From: Xanthomonas cannabis pv. cannabis
Lineage (GTDB): Bacteria; Pseudomonadota; Gammaproteobacteria; Xanthomonadales; Xanthomonadaceae
Length of the DNA: 49,114 bases
Reading direction: 5' to 3'
Assembly (NCBI RefSeq): GCF_000802365.1
Contig: NZ_JSZE01000013.1
Location: forward strand, 1-49,114
Below are positions 18,988-27,728 of this stretch, one piece after another. The stretch's first letter is position 1. Each line of letters begins with the position of its first letter. Made by a program: the position numbers and the translations under genes. The notes under the pieces were generated by a model that saw only the letters and a list, made by a program, of their open reading frames with translations, did not search any database and was not told the DNA's origin.

Positions 18988-20097
18988 TCAGAGCACGATG
19001 CGCTTGCTGCCCTCGCGGGCCGAGCGGTAGATCGCATCGACGATGCGGATATCGCGCAGGCCTTCTTCGCCGGGCGCGCGCAGCGGCGTGCCATTCATGA
19101 TGGCCAATGCGTCTTCGTCCATCTGCAAGGCCTGCTGGTGCGGCACCTTGGCATCGAACACACGGCCATCGCTGGCCTTGCCGGTGACGCCTTGGTAGCT
19201 CTGAAACGGCGACAGTTCATACCAGCCGCGCTCGCAGTCGGCACGCAGCACATTCATGTTGGCACCGAAACTGGTCTTGCACGCCGCACGCACGGCATTG
19301 GGGAATTCCAGCGTGAAATCCATATGTTCGTCCACTTCATCGAACAGTTCGGGACGGTCGGTCCAGCGCTTGGCGGTGACTGCCAGCGGCTCGGCACCCA
19401 CGGTGTAGCGTGCGGCATTGAGTGGATACACGCCCATGTCGTACATCGCGCCGCCTCCGAATTCCGAGCGCAACCGCCATGGGCGGTCGGCCTTGGTCGT
19501 ATCGCGATACCCGTTGTAACCGGCCTCGGCACGCACGCGCTGCATGGCGCCGAACGGCTTCTCGCTGGCCATCGCAATCAGCCGCCGCGTGTTGGGCTCG
19601 TGCTGCATGCGGTAGCCGATCGTCAGCGCCACCTTGTTGCGCTTGCAGGCGGCAATCATCGCCTCGCATTCGCCGGCATGCATCGCCATCGGCTTTTCGC
19701 ACCACACGTGCTTGCCGGCTGCCGCTGCGCGCAGGGTCAGCGGCGCGTGGAGATGGGTCGGGGTGACGATGTACACCACGTCGATATCGTCGTTATCGGC
19801 AATCTTGTCGAAGTTCTCGTAGCTGTAGACATTGCGATCGGCGATGCCGTACTTGGATTGCCATTGCGGAATCTTCGACGGCGTGCCGGTGACGATGCCG
19901 GCCAGCTTGCAGTGCTTGGTCAAGGCCAGACCCGGCGCGAGTTGTTCGCTGGCATAACTGCCGAGACCGGCCAGGGCGACATTGAGCGGCTTTCCCGGCT
20001 TCTTTTTGGGCAGCGTCCAGGCCGGCGCGCCGAGCAGGATGCCGGCACTGCCGAAGGCGGCGAGCAAGCGGCGACGTGTCAAGGATTCCACGGACAT
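18988..20097 (-). CDS. Tat-exported Gfo/Idh/MocA-family oxidoreductase (glucose-fructose oxidoreductase-like)
   Basis: This 369-residue NAD(P)-dependent oxidoreductase has a twin-arginine signal, LTRRRLLAAFGSAGILLG, so it is exported folded with its cofactor. The Rossmann part begins VALAGLGSYASEQLAPGL near residue 40, and the family motif HVWCEKPMAMHAGECEAMI follows near residue 135. Zymomonas glucose-fructose oxidoreductase is the best-known Tat-exported relative. The start at 20097 is set by a perfect AAGGAGG on the minus strand; the open frame extends 17 codons further upstream. It is divergent from an exported SMP-30-like protein that could hydrolyse its lactone product. Confidence 0.88.
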   Translation of the reverse strand: MSVESLTRRRLLAAFGSAGILLGAPAWTLPKKKPGKPLNVALAGLGSYASEQLAPGLALTKHCKLAGIVTGTPSKIPQWQSKYGIADRNVYSYENFDKIADNDDIDVVYIVTPTHLHAPLTLRAAAAGKHVWCEKPMAMHAGECEAMIAACKRNKVALTIGYRMQHEPNTRRLIAMASEKPFGAMQRVRAEAGYNGYRDTTKADRPWRLRSEFGGGAMYDMGVYPLNAARYTVGAEPLAVTAKRWTDRPELFDEVDEHMDFTLEFPNAVRAACKTSFGANMNVLRADCERGWYELSPFQSYQGVTGKASDGRVFDAKVPHQQALQMDEDALAIMNGTPLRAPGEEGLRDIRIVDAIYRSAREGSKRIVL

Positions 20098-20351
20098 GCA
20101 AACCTCCTTCAAGTGAGAATGGCGACCAGCACTGGCAAGCGACGTCATGCAGGCAGCGGTGACATCGCGATGTCATGCGGCACGCAGGACACGTATGCGT
20201 CACGCCATCGCCTGCCGGAGCAGAAGCTGCCCCCTGCACCTTGCACTGGTTCGGTACCGCCCGCGCACCTTACTTGATCGCGCGTGAGTACCGCCATGGT
20301 CGCGGCGCACGTTCTGGCACACTGCGCACGATCTCGCCTGGAGCATTCCGC

Positions 20352-21257
20352 ATGATGGCTATTGCACGCGCCCGCTACCTGACGTTGGCGTTGTTGTTGT
20401 CCAGTTCGCTCGCTGCCGCGGCCGACGCGCCCTTCGTTGCGCGTGATCTGATCGGCGATGGCGTCTTCACGCATAACGCAGAAGGCCCGGCCACCGGCCC
20501 GGATGGCGCGCTCTACGCCGTGAATCTGGGCAAGGATGGCACCATCGCGCGCATCACCCTGCAGCCGGACGGCAGTGCCCACGCGCAGGTGTTCGTCACC
20601 TTGCCGGCAGGCAGCACCGGCAACGGCATCCGCTTTCGCGATGGGGCGATGTACGTGGCCGATTACACCGGCCACAAACTGCTGCAGGTGAACATGCAGA
20701 CGCGTGCCGTGACCACGTTCGCTGCGTTGCCCGACGCCGATGGTCCCAACGATCTGGCGCTTGCACCCGATGGCAGCTTCTACGCCAGCGACCCGAACTG
20801 GAAGGACAACAGCGGGCGCTTGTGGCACATCGGGCGCGACGGCGCGGTGCGGCTGCTGGAGTCCGGCATGACCACCCCCAACGGACTGGACGTCAGCCCG
20901 GACGGCAAGCGGCTTTACGTCAACGAAAGCATGTCGCGCAAGGTGTGGGTGTATGACCGTGGCGATGACGGCAGCCTGCGCAACAAGCGCCTGCTGATCG
21001 CGTTCCCCGATTTCGGCATGGATGGCATGCGCTGCGATGCCGATGGCAATCTGTACATCGCCCGCTACGATGCGGGCCAGATCGCCGTGGTGTCGCCGAC
21101 GGGCAGGCTGCTGCGCACGGTTGCGCTGAAGGGGCGCAAGGCCAGCAACGTCGCCTTCGGCGGCAGCGACGGCAAACAGGTCTTTGTGACGCTGCAGGAT
21201 CGCGGCGCAGTTGAAACGTTCAGATCCGACCGCCCCGGGCGCGAAACCGGACACTGA
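20352..21257 (+). CDS. Exported SMP-30/gluconolactonase-like beta-propeller protein
   Basis: This 301-residue protein has a signal peptide (MMAIARARYLTLALLLSSSLAAAA) and a six-bladed propeller of the SMP-30/gluconolactonase/LRE type. Repeated blade motifs include EGPATGPDGALYAVNL, NDLALAPDGSFYASDP, NGLDVSPDGKRLYVNES and DGMRCDADGNLYIARY. The Glu of EGPA and the Asn/Asp of NDLA, NGLD and DGMR match metal-ligand positions in the family. GGAG lies 8 bases before the ATG at 20352. Periplasmic sugar lactone hydrolysis is likely, fitting the divergent Tat oxidoreductase. Other SMP-30 esterase activities are possible. Confidence 0.85.
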   Translation: MMAIARARYLTLALLLSSSLAAAADAPFVARDLIGDGVFTHNAEGPATGPDGALYAVNLGKDGTIARITLQPDGSAHAQVFVTLPAGSTGNGIRFRDGAMYVADYTGHKLLQVNMQTRAVTTFAALPDADGPNDLALAPDGSFYASDPNWKDNSGRLWHIGRDGAVRLLESGMTTPNGLDVSPDGKRLYVNESMSRKVWVYDRGDDGSLRNKRLLIAFPDFGMDGMRCDADGNLYIARYDAGQIAVVSPTGRLLRTVALKGRKASNVAFGGSDGKQVFVTLQDRGAVETFRSDRPGRETGH

Positions 21258-21338
21258 AACTGCTGTGCGCGTCGCATCGGTTCTCAGCCCGCGCAACCGG
21301 GTGCTGGCATTGTGCAGGTCACCTGCGGAGGACTCCCC

Positions 21339-22061
21339 ATGCAACCGATCGAACTCAAGGACGCAGCCGCCTTCGGCAGCGAATTCCTGCGACTGACCCT
21401 GTTGCAGGGGTTTCAGTCATTGACCAAGCGCGACCTGGAATTGTTGATCTTCGTGCTGCTCGAACGCGATGGCGCCATCTCGCGCAACAGCGCCAATGCC
21501 GTGGTCGCACTGCAGTTGCGGGTCACCTCGGCCAAGGTCAAGGCGCTGCGTCGCGATGGCTATGCGCGCTGGCGTGCGCTGGTGCCCGAGGAAGGCGACG
21601 CGGCCATGCAGCGCATCGTGGCCAACGTGCTGACCGAGGACAACCTGCGCTCGGGTGCCAAGCACGTCAGCGAACGCAGCCGCAAGGAAGGCTTCCTGGC
21701 AGTGCGCATCGAACACCCCGACGATGCGCAACAGTTCGAGCAGGCAATCCTCGACGTTGGCGCATTGCCGGTGTACGAACGCAATCGCGAAGTGGTGGCG
21801 GTGCGTTTCGACACGCTGTTGAAGATTGCCGAACGCTGGGGCTATCTGCAGCAGGACCCGCAGGCGGCCATCCGCGCGCTGCAAAAGCTCACCCCCACCG
21901 CCGAAGAAGTGTCGGACCTATTGAAGAAAGACATCGCCCAGCTGCGTTGGGACGATGTGCGCCGCGCACTCAACAGCCTGGGCGCCAAGGCCGTGGCCAG
22001 CACCGCCGAGGGCGGACTGAAGGGGTTGCTCAAGATCGTGTTTCCCTTCATTCCCGGCTGA
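21339..22061 (+). CDS. Protein of unknown function, winged-helix-like N-terminus
   Basis: This 240-residue protein is not recognised. The N-terminal 80 residues resemble a winged-helix domain (LTKRDLELLIFVLLERDGAI, then a helix SAKVKALRRDGYARW). The centre, with GAKHVSERSRKEGF and DVGALPVYERNREVVAVR, is alpha-beta. The C-terminus ends with the hydrophobic stretch GLKGLLKIVFPFIPG, which may be amphipathic or a contact helix. No signal peptide. AGGA precedes the ATG at 21339, 81 bp after the SMP-30 gene. A sequence-reading or effector role is possible, but I assign none. Confidence 0.75.
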   Translation: MQPIELKDAAAFGSEFLRLTLLQGFQSLTKRDLELLIFVLLERDGAISRNSANAVVALQLRVTSAKVKALRRDGYARWRALVPEEGDAAMQRIVANVLTEDNLRSGAKHVSERSRKEGFLAVRIEHPDDAQQFEQAILDVGALPVYERNREVVAVRFDTLLKIAERWGYLQQDPQAAIRALQKLTPTAEEVSDLLKKDIAQLRWDDVRRALNSLGAKAVASTAEGGLKGLLKIVFPFIPG

Positions 22062-22209
22062 GCGACGTGCAGGACAGCGGCCACACGCCGTTGCCCTGCA
22101 CGCTGGCGGTCGCCCGCGTGGCGCGCAGCGGCAAGCGTGCAAGCGGTGCCCACCGCAATCGGCTCGACACCCACTATCCTTACCGGCTGTTCCGCATCAG
22201 GGGGATCTG

Positions 22210-22605
22210 ATGACCACCAGCCGTAGTGCCACACTCATTGCCATGCTGCTCGCGTGCGGCGCCGCGCCCGCACAGCAAGCACCCTCACCAGCCAGCAGCA
22301 TGCCGCTGATCGAGGTACCCAACGTCATCCGCACCCAGCCGCTGGCCAGCGGCGAGGTCACCCATCAGACCCAGCTGGAGCGCCCGCGCGGCGAATCCAG
22401 CGTGATCGTGCGCTCGATCCAGCCCAGCAGCGTGGCGGGCAGCTACCGCATCGATTTCCAGGGCATGGACGTGGACGGCGATGGCCGCATCAGTCGCACC
22501 GAAGCCCAGGCCAACCCCGCACTGGCCGACGAATTCGATGCGCTGGATAGCCGTCACAGCGGCTATCTCACCCGCGAACAGCTGGCCGGCTGGCTGATCC
22601 AGTAG
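22210..22605 (+). CDS. Exported EF-hand protein
   Basis: This 131-residue protein has a signal peptide ending near APAQQA. The C-terminal part holds a canonical 12-residue calcium loop, DVDGDGRISRTE (residues 87-98). A second loop (DSRHSGYLTREQ) lacks several ligands and is degenerate. A strong GGGGGA ribosome site precedes the ATG. Such proteins are common in Xanthomonas periplasms, but the role is unknown. Confidence 0.82.
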   Translation: MTTSRSATLIAMLLACGAAPAQQAPSPASSMPLIEVPNVIRTQPLASGEVTHQTQLERPRGESSVIVRSIQPSSVAGSYRIDFQGMDVDGDGRISRTEAQANPALADEFDALDSRHSGYLTREQLAGWLIQ

Positions 22606-22632
22606 CCCTGGCGCACATCCGCATGGCAGTCA

Positions 22633-22674
22633 CGCGCGCCGGTGCTACGCAGGCGCGCGCCGGCCTTCGTTTTT
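22633..22674 (+). terminator. Terminator candidate after the EF-hand gene
   Basis: CGCGCGCC (22633-22640) pairs with GGCGCGCG (22652-22659). A GC-rich tail and five T residues (22670-22674) follow. The gap before the T run is longer than ideal. Confidence 0.45.
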
Positions 22675-22715
22675 GACACACCACCCCCTTGCAGCGCTCG
22701 CTTCGCTCGGCTAGA

Positions 22716-22734
22716 TTGTATTTAACGGATACAA
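22716..22734 (+). promoter_or_regulatory. Operator of the MarR-family regulator
   Basis: A perfect inverted repeat, TTGTAT and ATACAA with a 7-base spacer, ends 13 bases before the regulator ATG. The geometry is typical of MarR operators. A weak promoter, TTGCAG (22689-22694) with a 17-base spacer to TAGATT (22712-22717), overlaps it, so binding would block transcription of the whole hydroxycinnamate operon. Confidence 0.65.
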
Positions 22735-22747
22735 TTTGGATGGATCG

Positions 22748-23221
22748 ATGACCGCTCGCCTGGCACTTGCCGCCGACCTCGGCTACCAACTGCAACTGGC
22801 CACCCTGGCCTCCAGCCACGCTGCGCGCCAGGAGCTGGCCGAACTGCACCTGACCCCGGCGCGTGTCACCGCGTTGATCCATATCCGCGACCAGCCCGGC
22901 TGCGACCAGACCGAACTCGGCAATCGCCTGTTGGTCAACCGCGCCGCCGGCATGAAGATCGCCAATGCGCTGGCCGAGCAGGGCCTGATCGAACGCCTGG
23001 CCGGCCGCGACCGCCGCAGCAAGGGCCTGTACCTGACCGAGCACGGCCAGCGCACGCTGGAAGTGGCGCAGGGCTGCCTTGCGCGTGCCGTCGAACGCAC
23101 CTGCGCCGGCCTGCAGGCCAGCGAGCAGCAGACCCTGCTGCGCCTGCTATGCAAATTGAACGCCAGCGCCACGCTGGAACGGACGACCGCGCCGGACCCC
23201 GCGCTGGCCGAAGACTTCTGA
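22748..23221 (+). CDS. hcaR: MarR-family regulator of hydroxycinnamate catabolism
   Basis: This 157-residue winged-helix regulator of the MarR family has a recognition region TPARVTALIHIRDQPGCDQTELGNRLLVNRAAGMKIANAL and a wing AGRDRRSKGLYLTEHG. The ATG at 22748 is preferred to an in-frame TTG at 22736 that would sit next to the operator. It is the first gene before hydroxycinnamoyl-CoA hydratase-lyase. MarR regulators of such operons (HcaR, FerR, CouR) respond to hydroxycinnamoyl-CoA thioesters; that ligand is inferred from context. The gene symbol is by analogy. Confidence 0.82.
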   Translation: MTARLALAADLGYQLQLATLASSHAARQELAELHLTPARVTALIHIRDQPGCDQTELGNRLLVNRAAGMKIANALAEQGLIERLAGRDRRSKGLYLTEHGQRTLEVAQGCLARAVERTCAGLQASEQQTLLRLLCKLNASATLERTTAPDPALAEDF

Positions 23222-23254
23222 TCCCCGCAGCCCCCGACTTGAAGGAGACGCCGC

Positions 23255-24082
23255 TTGAACGAGCATGACGTGGTATCGGTTCGCATCGAAAACCGCATTG
23301 CCTGGGTGAAGTTCGCCCGCCCTGACAAGCGCAACGCGATGAGCCCGGCGCTCAACCGCCGCATGATGGATGTGCTGGACGAGCTGGAGTTCGACGACAA
23401 CGTCGGCGTGCTGGTGCTCGGCGGCGAAGGCACCGCCTGGTCGGCCGGCATGGATCTGAAGGAATACTTCCGCGAAACCGAAGCGCAGGGCCTGCGTGGC
23501 GTGCGCCGTTCGCAACGCGAATCCTATGGCTGGTTCCGGCGCCTGCGCTGGTATCAGAAGCCGACCATCGCGATGGTCAACGGCTGGTGTTTCGGCGGTG
23601 GCTTCGGCCCGTTGTTTGCGTGCGATCTGGCCATTGCCGCCGACGAGGCGCAGTTCGGCCTGTCGGAAATCAACTGGGGCATCCTGCCCGGCGGCGGGGT
23701 GACCAAGGTGGCGGTGGAACTGCTGTCCATGCGCGATGCGATGTGGATGACGCTGACCGGCGAAATGGTGGATGGCAGGAAGGCCGCCGAGTGGCGCCTG
23801 GTCAACGAAAGCGTGCCGTTGGAGCACCTGGAAGCGCGCACCCGCGAAGTGGCCGAGCTGCTGCTGCGCAAGAACCCGGTGGCGCTGAAATACGCCAAGG
23901 ATGCGGTGCGTCGCGTGGGCACCATGACCTACGACGAAGCCGAAGACTATCTGGTGCGCATGCAGGAAGCGGCCAATTCCTTCGACAACAACGCGCGCAA
24001 GGAAGGCATCCGTCAGTTCATCGACGAGAAGAGCTACAAGCCCGGCCTGGGCGAATACGACCTGACCAAAAAGAGCACCTGA
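23255..24082 (+). CDS. hchl: p-Hydroxycinnamoyl-CoA hydratase/lyase
   Basis: This 275-residue crotonase-fold enzyme hydrates feruloyl-, caffeoyl- or coumaroyl-CoA and cleaves it to the aromatic aldehyde and acetyl-CoA. The oxyanion-hole segments are WSAGMDLKEYF (about 62-72) and NGWCFGGGFGPLFACD (about 109-124). The catalytic glutamate is Glu138 in LSEINWGILPGG, equivalent to Glu143 of the Pseudomonas enzyme. The start is a TTG at 23255, fixed by AAGGAG 7 bases upstream; no in-frame ATG is suitable. It lies between the MarR gene and the aldehyde dehydrogenase. Confidence 0.93.
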   Translation: MNEHDVVSVRIENRIAWVKFARPDKRNAMSPALNRRMMDVLDELEFDDNVGVLVLGGEGTAWSAGMDLKEYFRETEAQGLRGVRRSQRESYGWFRRLRWYQKPTIAMVNGWCFGGGFGPLFACDLAIAADEAQFGLSEINWGILPGGGVTKVAVELLSMRDAMWMTLTGEMVDGRKAAEWRLVNESVPLEHLEARTREVAELLLRKNPVALKYAKDAVRRVGTMTYDEAEDYLVRMQEAANSFDNNARKEGIRQFIDEKSYKPGLGEYDLTKKST

Positions 24083-24165
24083 GCACGTCCAACGGCACCT
24101 GAAGCGCTGCGTGCACGCCACGCATCGCTGGCGCCGCCAGTGGTTTTCTGCACCGAGGAGGGAGT

Positions 24166-25635
24166 ATGGAAGCCTTATCCGCAACGCTGCGCGGAATCGC
24201 CGCGCGTGGGCCCCTGGGCCTGTTCATCGATGGCCAGTGGCGCGCGAGCAGCGGCGACCGGCATGTCGACGTGGTCGCCCCGCATAACGAAGAGCGCCTG
24301 CTGCGCTACACCGAACCCTCGCACGCAGATACCGAGGCCGCCGTGGCCGCGGCGCGTGCCGCCTTCGATACCGGCCCGTGGCCGCAGCTGTCGCCGTCCG
24401 AACGCGGCGCGGTGCTCAAGCGGGTTGCCGACCAGTTGCGTGCCCGCCTGCCGGAACTGGCCGAGGCCTGGACCGGCCAGGTCGGCGCCACCATCGGTTT
24501 CAGCCGCCGCGCCTCGCAGCAGGCGCCGGGGCTGTTCGACTATTACGGCGAGTTGATCACCACCCACCCGTTCGTCGAACCGCGCGCACGTGCCAATGGC
24601 GGCCGCGTGCATGTGGTGCAGGAACCGGTTGGCGTGGTCGCTGCCATCACGCCCTGGAATGCGCCGCTGGTGCTGCTCTGTTACAAGGTGGCCGCCGCGT
24701 TGGCCGCCGGTTGCACGGTGGTGGCCAAGCCATCGCCGGAAACCCCGATCGATGCCTACATCCTGGCCGAATGCATCAGCGCCGCCGGTGTGCCCGATGG
24801 CGTGTTCAACCTGCTGCCGGCCGGTCGCGACGTTGGCGAACAGCTGATCCGCCATCCGCTCGTCGACAAGGTGAGCTTCACCGGCTCCACCCAGGCGGGG
24901 CGGCTGATCGGTGTGGCCTGCGCCGAACGGCTGGCCCGGGTCGGCCTGGAGCTGGGCGGCAAGTCGGCCGCCATCGTGCTCGAGGACGCCGACCTCACCA
25001 AGGTGCTGCCCAGCCTGGTGCCCTATTCCATGCCGATCACCGGCCAGGTGTGTTTCTCGCTGACCCGGGTGCTGGTCCCGGCGCAACGGCGCGAGGAAAT
25101 CCTGCAGGCGTATTGCGCGGCCCTGGGCGCACTCAAGCTCGGCGACCCGTTCGCCGCCGACACCGGCATGGGCCCGTTGGCGCTCGGCCGGCAGCTGGAG
25201 CGCGTGCAGTCCTACATTGCGCAGGGCAGCGCCGAGGGCGCGCAGCTGGTGATGGGCGGCAACCGGCCAGCGCATCTGCCGCGCGGGTTTTTCCTCGAAC
25301 CGACGGTGTTCGCCAATGTCACGCCCGACATGACCATCGCACGCGAGGAAATCTTCGGCCCGGTGGTCAGCTTCATCGACTACCACGACGAGGCCGACCT
25401 GATCGCCAAGGTCAATGCCAGCGATTACGGCCTGCACGGCACCGTCTACAGCGAGGATGTCGACCGCGCGTACCGCATCGCACGCCGCGTGCGCAGCGGC
25501 AGCCACTCGATCAACGGCATGTGGGTGGACATCGACATGCCGTTCGGCGGCTTCAAGCACTCCGGCGTCGGCCGCGAAGGCGGCATCGAAGGGCTGCATG
25601 CCTTCCTGGAAACCAAAACCGTCTATCTCAGCTAG
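24166..25635 (+). CDS. vdh: Aromatic aldehyde (vanillin/4-hydroxybenzaldehyde) dehydrogenase
   Basis: This 489-residue aldehyde dehydrogenase has the cofactor motif AITPWNAPLVLL, FTGSTQAGR, the catalytic base Glu262 in LELGGKS and the nucleophile Cys296 in ITGQVCFSLTR. The position in the operon after the hydratase-lyase implies oxidation of vanillin, protocatechualdehyde or 4-hydroxybenzaldehyde to the acid. Strong GGAGG precedes the ATG at 24166. A very long antisense open frame covers this gene but is a high-GC shadow. Confidence 0.92.
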   Translation: MEALSATLRGIAARGPLGLFIDGQWRASSGDRHVDVVAPHNEERLLRYTEPSHADTEAAVAAARAAFDTGPWPQLSPSERGAVLKRVADQLRARLPELAEAWTGQVGATIGFSRRASQQAPGLFDYYGELITTHPFVEPRARANGGRVHVVQEPVGVVAAITPWNAPLVLLCYKVAAALAAGCTVVAKPSPETPIDAYILAECISAAGVPDGVFNLLPAGRDVGEQLIRHPLVDKVSFTGSTQAGRLIGVACAERLARVGLELGGKSAAIVLEDADLTKVLPSLVPYSMPITGQVCFSLTRVLVPAQRREEILQAYCAALGALKLGDPFAADTGMGPLALGRQLERVQSYIAQGSAEGAQLVMGGNRPAHLPRGFFLEPTVFANVTPDMTIAREEIFGPVVSFIDYHDEADLIAKVNASDYGLHGTVYSEDVDRAYRIARRVRSGSHSINGMWVDIDMPFGGFKHSGVGREGGIEGLHAFLETKTVYLS

Positions 25636-25839
25636 CCGGGCACCACCCGAGCGCGTACCTGCCAGCGGTGCGCGCCCGCCTCGCGGCGATAGCACTGCGG
25701 CTCTGCCGCTCTCCTGCAACCGGTTCACGCCATCGCTGGTGAATGCCCGCTGCGTCATCGGGCGTGCGCGTGAACCTTCTGCCGTTGCCGTCGCACTCAC
25801 GCCAGCCACTCCCCCAAACCGCATTCGGAAGACAGCGCC

Positions 25840-27318
25840 ATGACCATGCCGACTGACTCGATTTCCTTCCATGCCCGCCTCACACCGCAACGCCTCGCCG
25901 CGCGCGACCTGTTGCTGGATCAGCAATGGACCTACGCCGAACTGGACGAGCTGATCGGCCGCCTCGCCGCCCTGCTGCAACTGCGCGGCTGCATCGACGG
26001 CGAACGGCTCGCCGTGCTCGCCCGCAACTCGGTCTGGCAGGTGGCGTTGCACTTCGCCTGCGGACGCGTGGGCGCGATCTACGTGCCGCTCAACTGGCGC
26101 CTGAGCGCCACCGAGCTGGATGCCCTGTTGCAACGCGCCGAGCCGCGCTTGCTGCTGGGCGATGATGTCGCCGCCGGGCGCGCGCATGTCGAAGCGCTGA
26201 CGGACTTCATCGAGACCGCCAAAGGCCTTGCGCCGGCCGAGACGTCCTACATTCCGCCGGACCGCGTCAGCCTGATCCTGTTCACCTCGGGCACGTCCGG
26301 CCAGCCCAAGGGCGTGATGCTGAGCGAGCAGAACCTGCAGCAGGTGGCGCACAACTTCGGCGTCACCACCCGTGTGGATGCAGGCAGCAGCTTCCTGTGC
26401 GAAGCACCGATGTTCCACATCATCGGCCTGGCCACCAATGTGCGGCCGGCACTGGCGGTGGGCGGGTCGATCCAGGTCTCCAGCGGTTTCGAGCCGCAGC
26501 GCACGCTGGGCTGGCTCGGCAATCCGGCGCTGGGCATCACCCACTACGTCGGTGTGCCGCAGATGATGCAGGCCTTCCGCGCTCAACCGGGTTTCGACCC
26601 TGCAGCGCTGCGTCACCTCACCGCCCTGGTCAGCGGCGGTGCGCCGCACGCCAGCGACGACCTGCTGGGCTGGGTGGACGACGGCATTCCCATGGTCTGC
26701 GGCTTCGGCATGAGCGAGGCCGGCACGGTGTTCGGCATGTCGGTCGATTGCGAGGTCATTCGCAACAAGCTGGGCGCGGCCGGCATCTGCTCGCCGACGG
26801 TGCAGACCCGCATCGTCGATGGCGACGGCAACGACTGCCCGACAGGGGTTCCCGGCGAGCTGTTGTTGCGTGGACCCAATCTCAGCCCCGGCTACTGGCG
26901 CGACCCCAAGGCCACTGCGGAGATGCGCGATGCGCAGGGCTGGTTCCGCACCGGCGATATCGTCAAGCGCGATGCCGATGGCTTCTTCTTCGTGGTGGAC
27001 CGCAAGAAGGACATGTTCATTTCCGGCGGCGAAAACGTCTACCCCGCGGAGATCGAAGCCGTGCTCGCCGACCACCCGCAGATCCGCGAATGCGCGGTGG
27101 TGGGCATGGCCGACCCGCAATGGGGCGAGGTGGGGTATCTGGCGATCGTGCCAGCCTCCGAGGACCCGGATCTGGAGCAGATCCGCAGCTACCTGATCGA
27201 GCGCCTGGCCAAGTACAAGGTGCCAAAGCATCTACGCGTGGTGGAGGCGTTGCCACGCACGGCGACAGGCAAACTGCAGAAGGCGCGCCTGAAGGATGCG
27301 CTCGCGAACGACGCATAG
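25840..27318 (+). CDS. fcs: Hydroxycinnamate-CoA ligase (feruloyl-CoA synthetase)
   Basis: This 492-residue acyl-adenylate-forming ligase has the ATP motif LILFTSGTSGQPKGVML, GFGMSEAGTVFG, the hinge WFRTGDIVKRDADGFFFVVD and the catalytic lysine region PRTATGKLQK. It should activate ferulate, coumarate or caffeate to the CoA thioester used by the hydratase-lyase. It is last in the operon, 204 bp after vdh. A second in-frame ATG at 25846 is possible. Substrate is assigned by context, since the family is broad. Confidence 0.9.
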   Translation: MTMPTDSISFHARLTPQRLAARDLLLDQQWTYAELDELIGRLAALLQLRGCIDGERLAVLARNSVWQVALHFACGRVGAIYVPLNWRLSATELDALLQRAEPRLLLGDDVAAGRAHVEALTDFIETAKGLAPAETSYIPPDRVSLILFTSGTSGQPKGVMLSEQNLQQVAHNFGVTTRVDAGSSFLCEAPMFHIIGLATNVRPALAVGGSIQVSSGFEPQRTLGWLGNPALGITHYVGVPQMMQAFRAQPGFDPAALRHLTALVSGGAPHASDDLLGWVDDGIPMVCGFGMSEAGTVFGMSVDCEVIRNKLGAAGICSPTVQTRIVDGDGNDCPTGVPGELLLRGPNLSPGYWRDPKATAEMRDAQGWFRTGDIVKRDADGFFFVVDRKKDMFISGGENVYPAEIEAVLADHPQIRECAVVGMADPQWGEVGYLAIVPASEDPDLEQIRSYLIERLAKYKVPKHLRVVEALPRTATGKLQKARLKDALANDA

Positions 27319-27728
27319 CGCCTGCTGATGCACGTCGGACGCAGAGCAGCTGACAAAACGACTGCATGGCCGCTGCCCGGAACCCGCATGTACCACGCGT
27401 CCACGCCGGTCCCTCCGCGCCATCCGCACCCGCCTGGCGGCGCTCGCTACGTTTTTTAGCCACTCTTGGGCGGACACGTTGCCCGGCGGCGACGTGCACG
27501 CCGACTGGCCTTGGCAGCGTGTGTGTGTCGCTGCGCGTCCCTGACTCCAGCACTCGCCCTGCGCGTGCCCTGCATCCAACGCACGCGCAGGGGGAATGCC
27601 GAAGACGCCGTCGTGGGCACCACTGTCCCAATATGCACATCGGGCAGCCCTGGCTGCCCGATGTGCGTTACTCAGACCGCCTGCATCGTGCCTTTCACTG
27701 CAGCACGAGCAGACAGGCGCGCCAGCGC
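27319..27728. other. Convergent intergenic region fcs-LysR
   Basis: These 410 bp hold a perfect hairpin at 27635-27666. The remaining sequence has open frames on both strands with no ribosome site or family resemblance. It marks the border between the hydroxycinnamate operon and the Lig locus. Confidence 0.6.
27635..27666. terminator. Bidirectional terminator hairpin between fcs and LysR
   Basis: A perfect 15-base inverted repeat (27635-27649 with 27652-27666) is separated by only 2 bases, so 14 bp can pair around a 4-base loop. It lacks long T tracts on either side. Its place between convergent operons suggests shared termination. Confidence 0.65.

Noticed and set aside
24175-27231. A 1018-codon open frame on the minus strand
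   Set aside because: It is antisense to vdh and fcs, which have full catalytic motifs. Long antisense frames are expected in high-GC DNA, and its translation is low-complexity His/Arg/Gly/Ala without domains.
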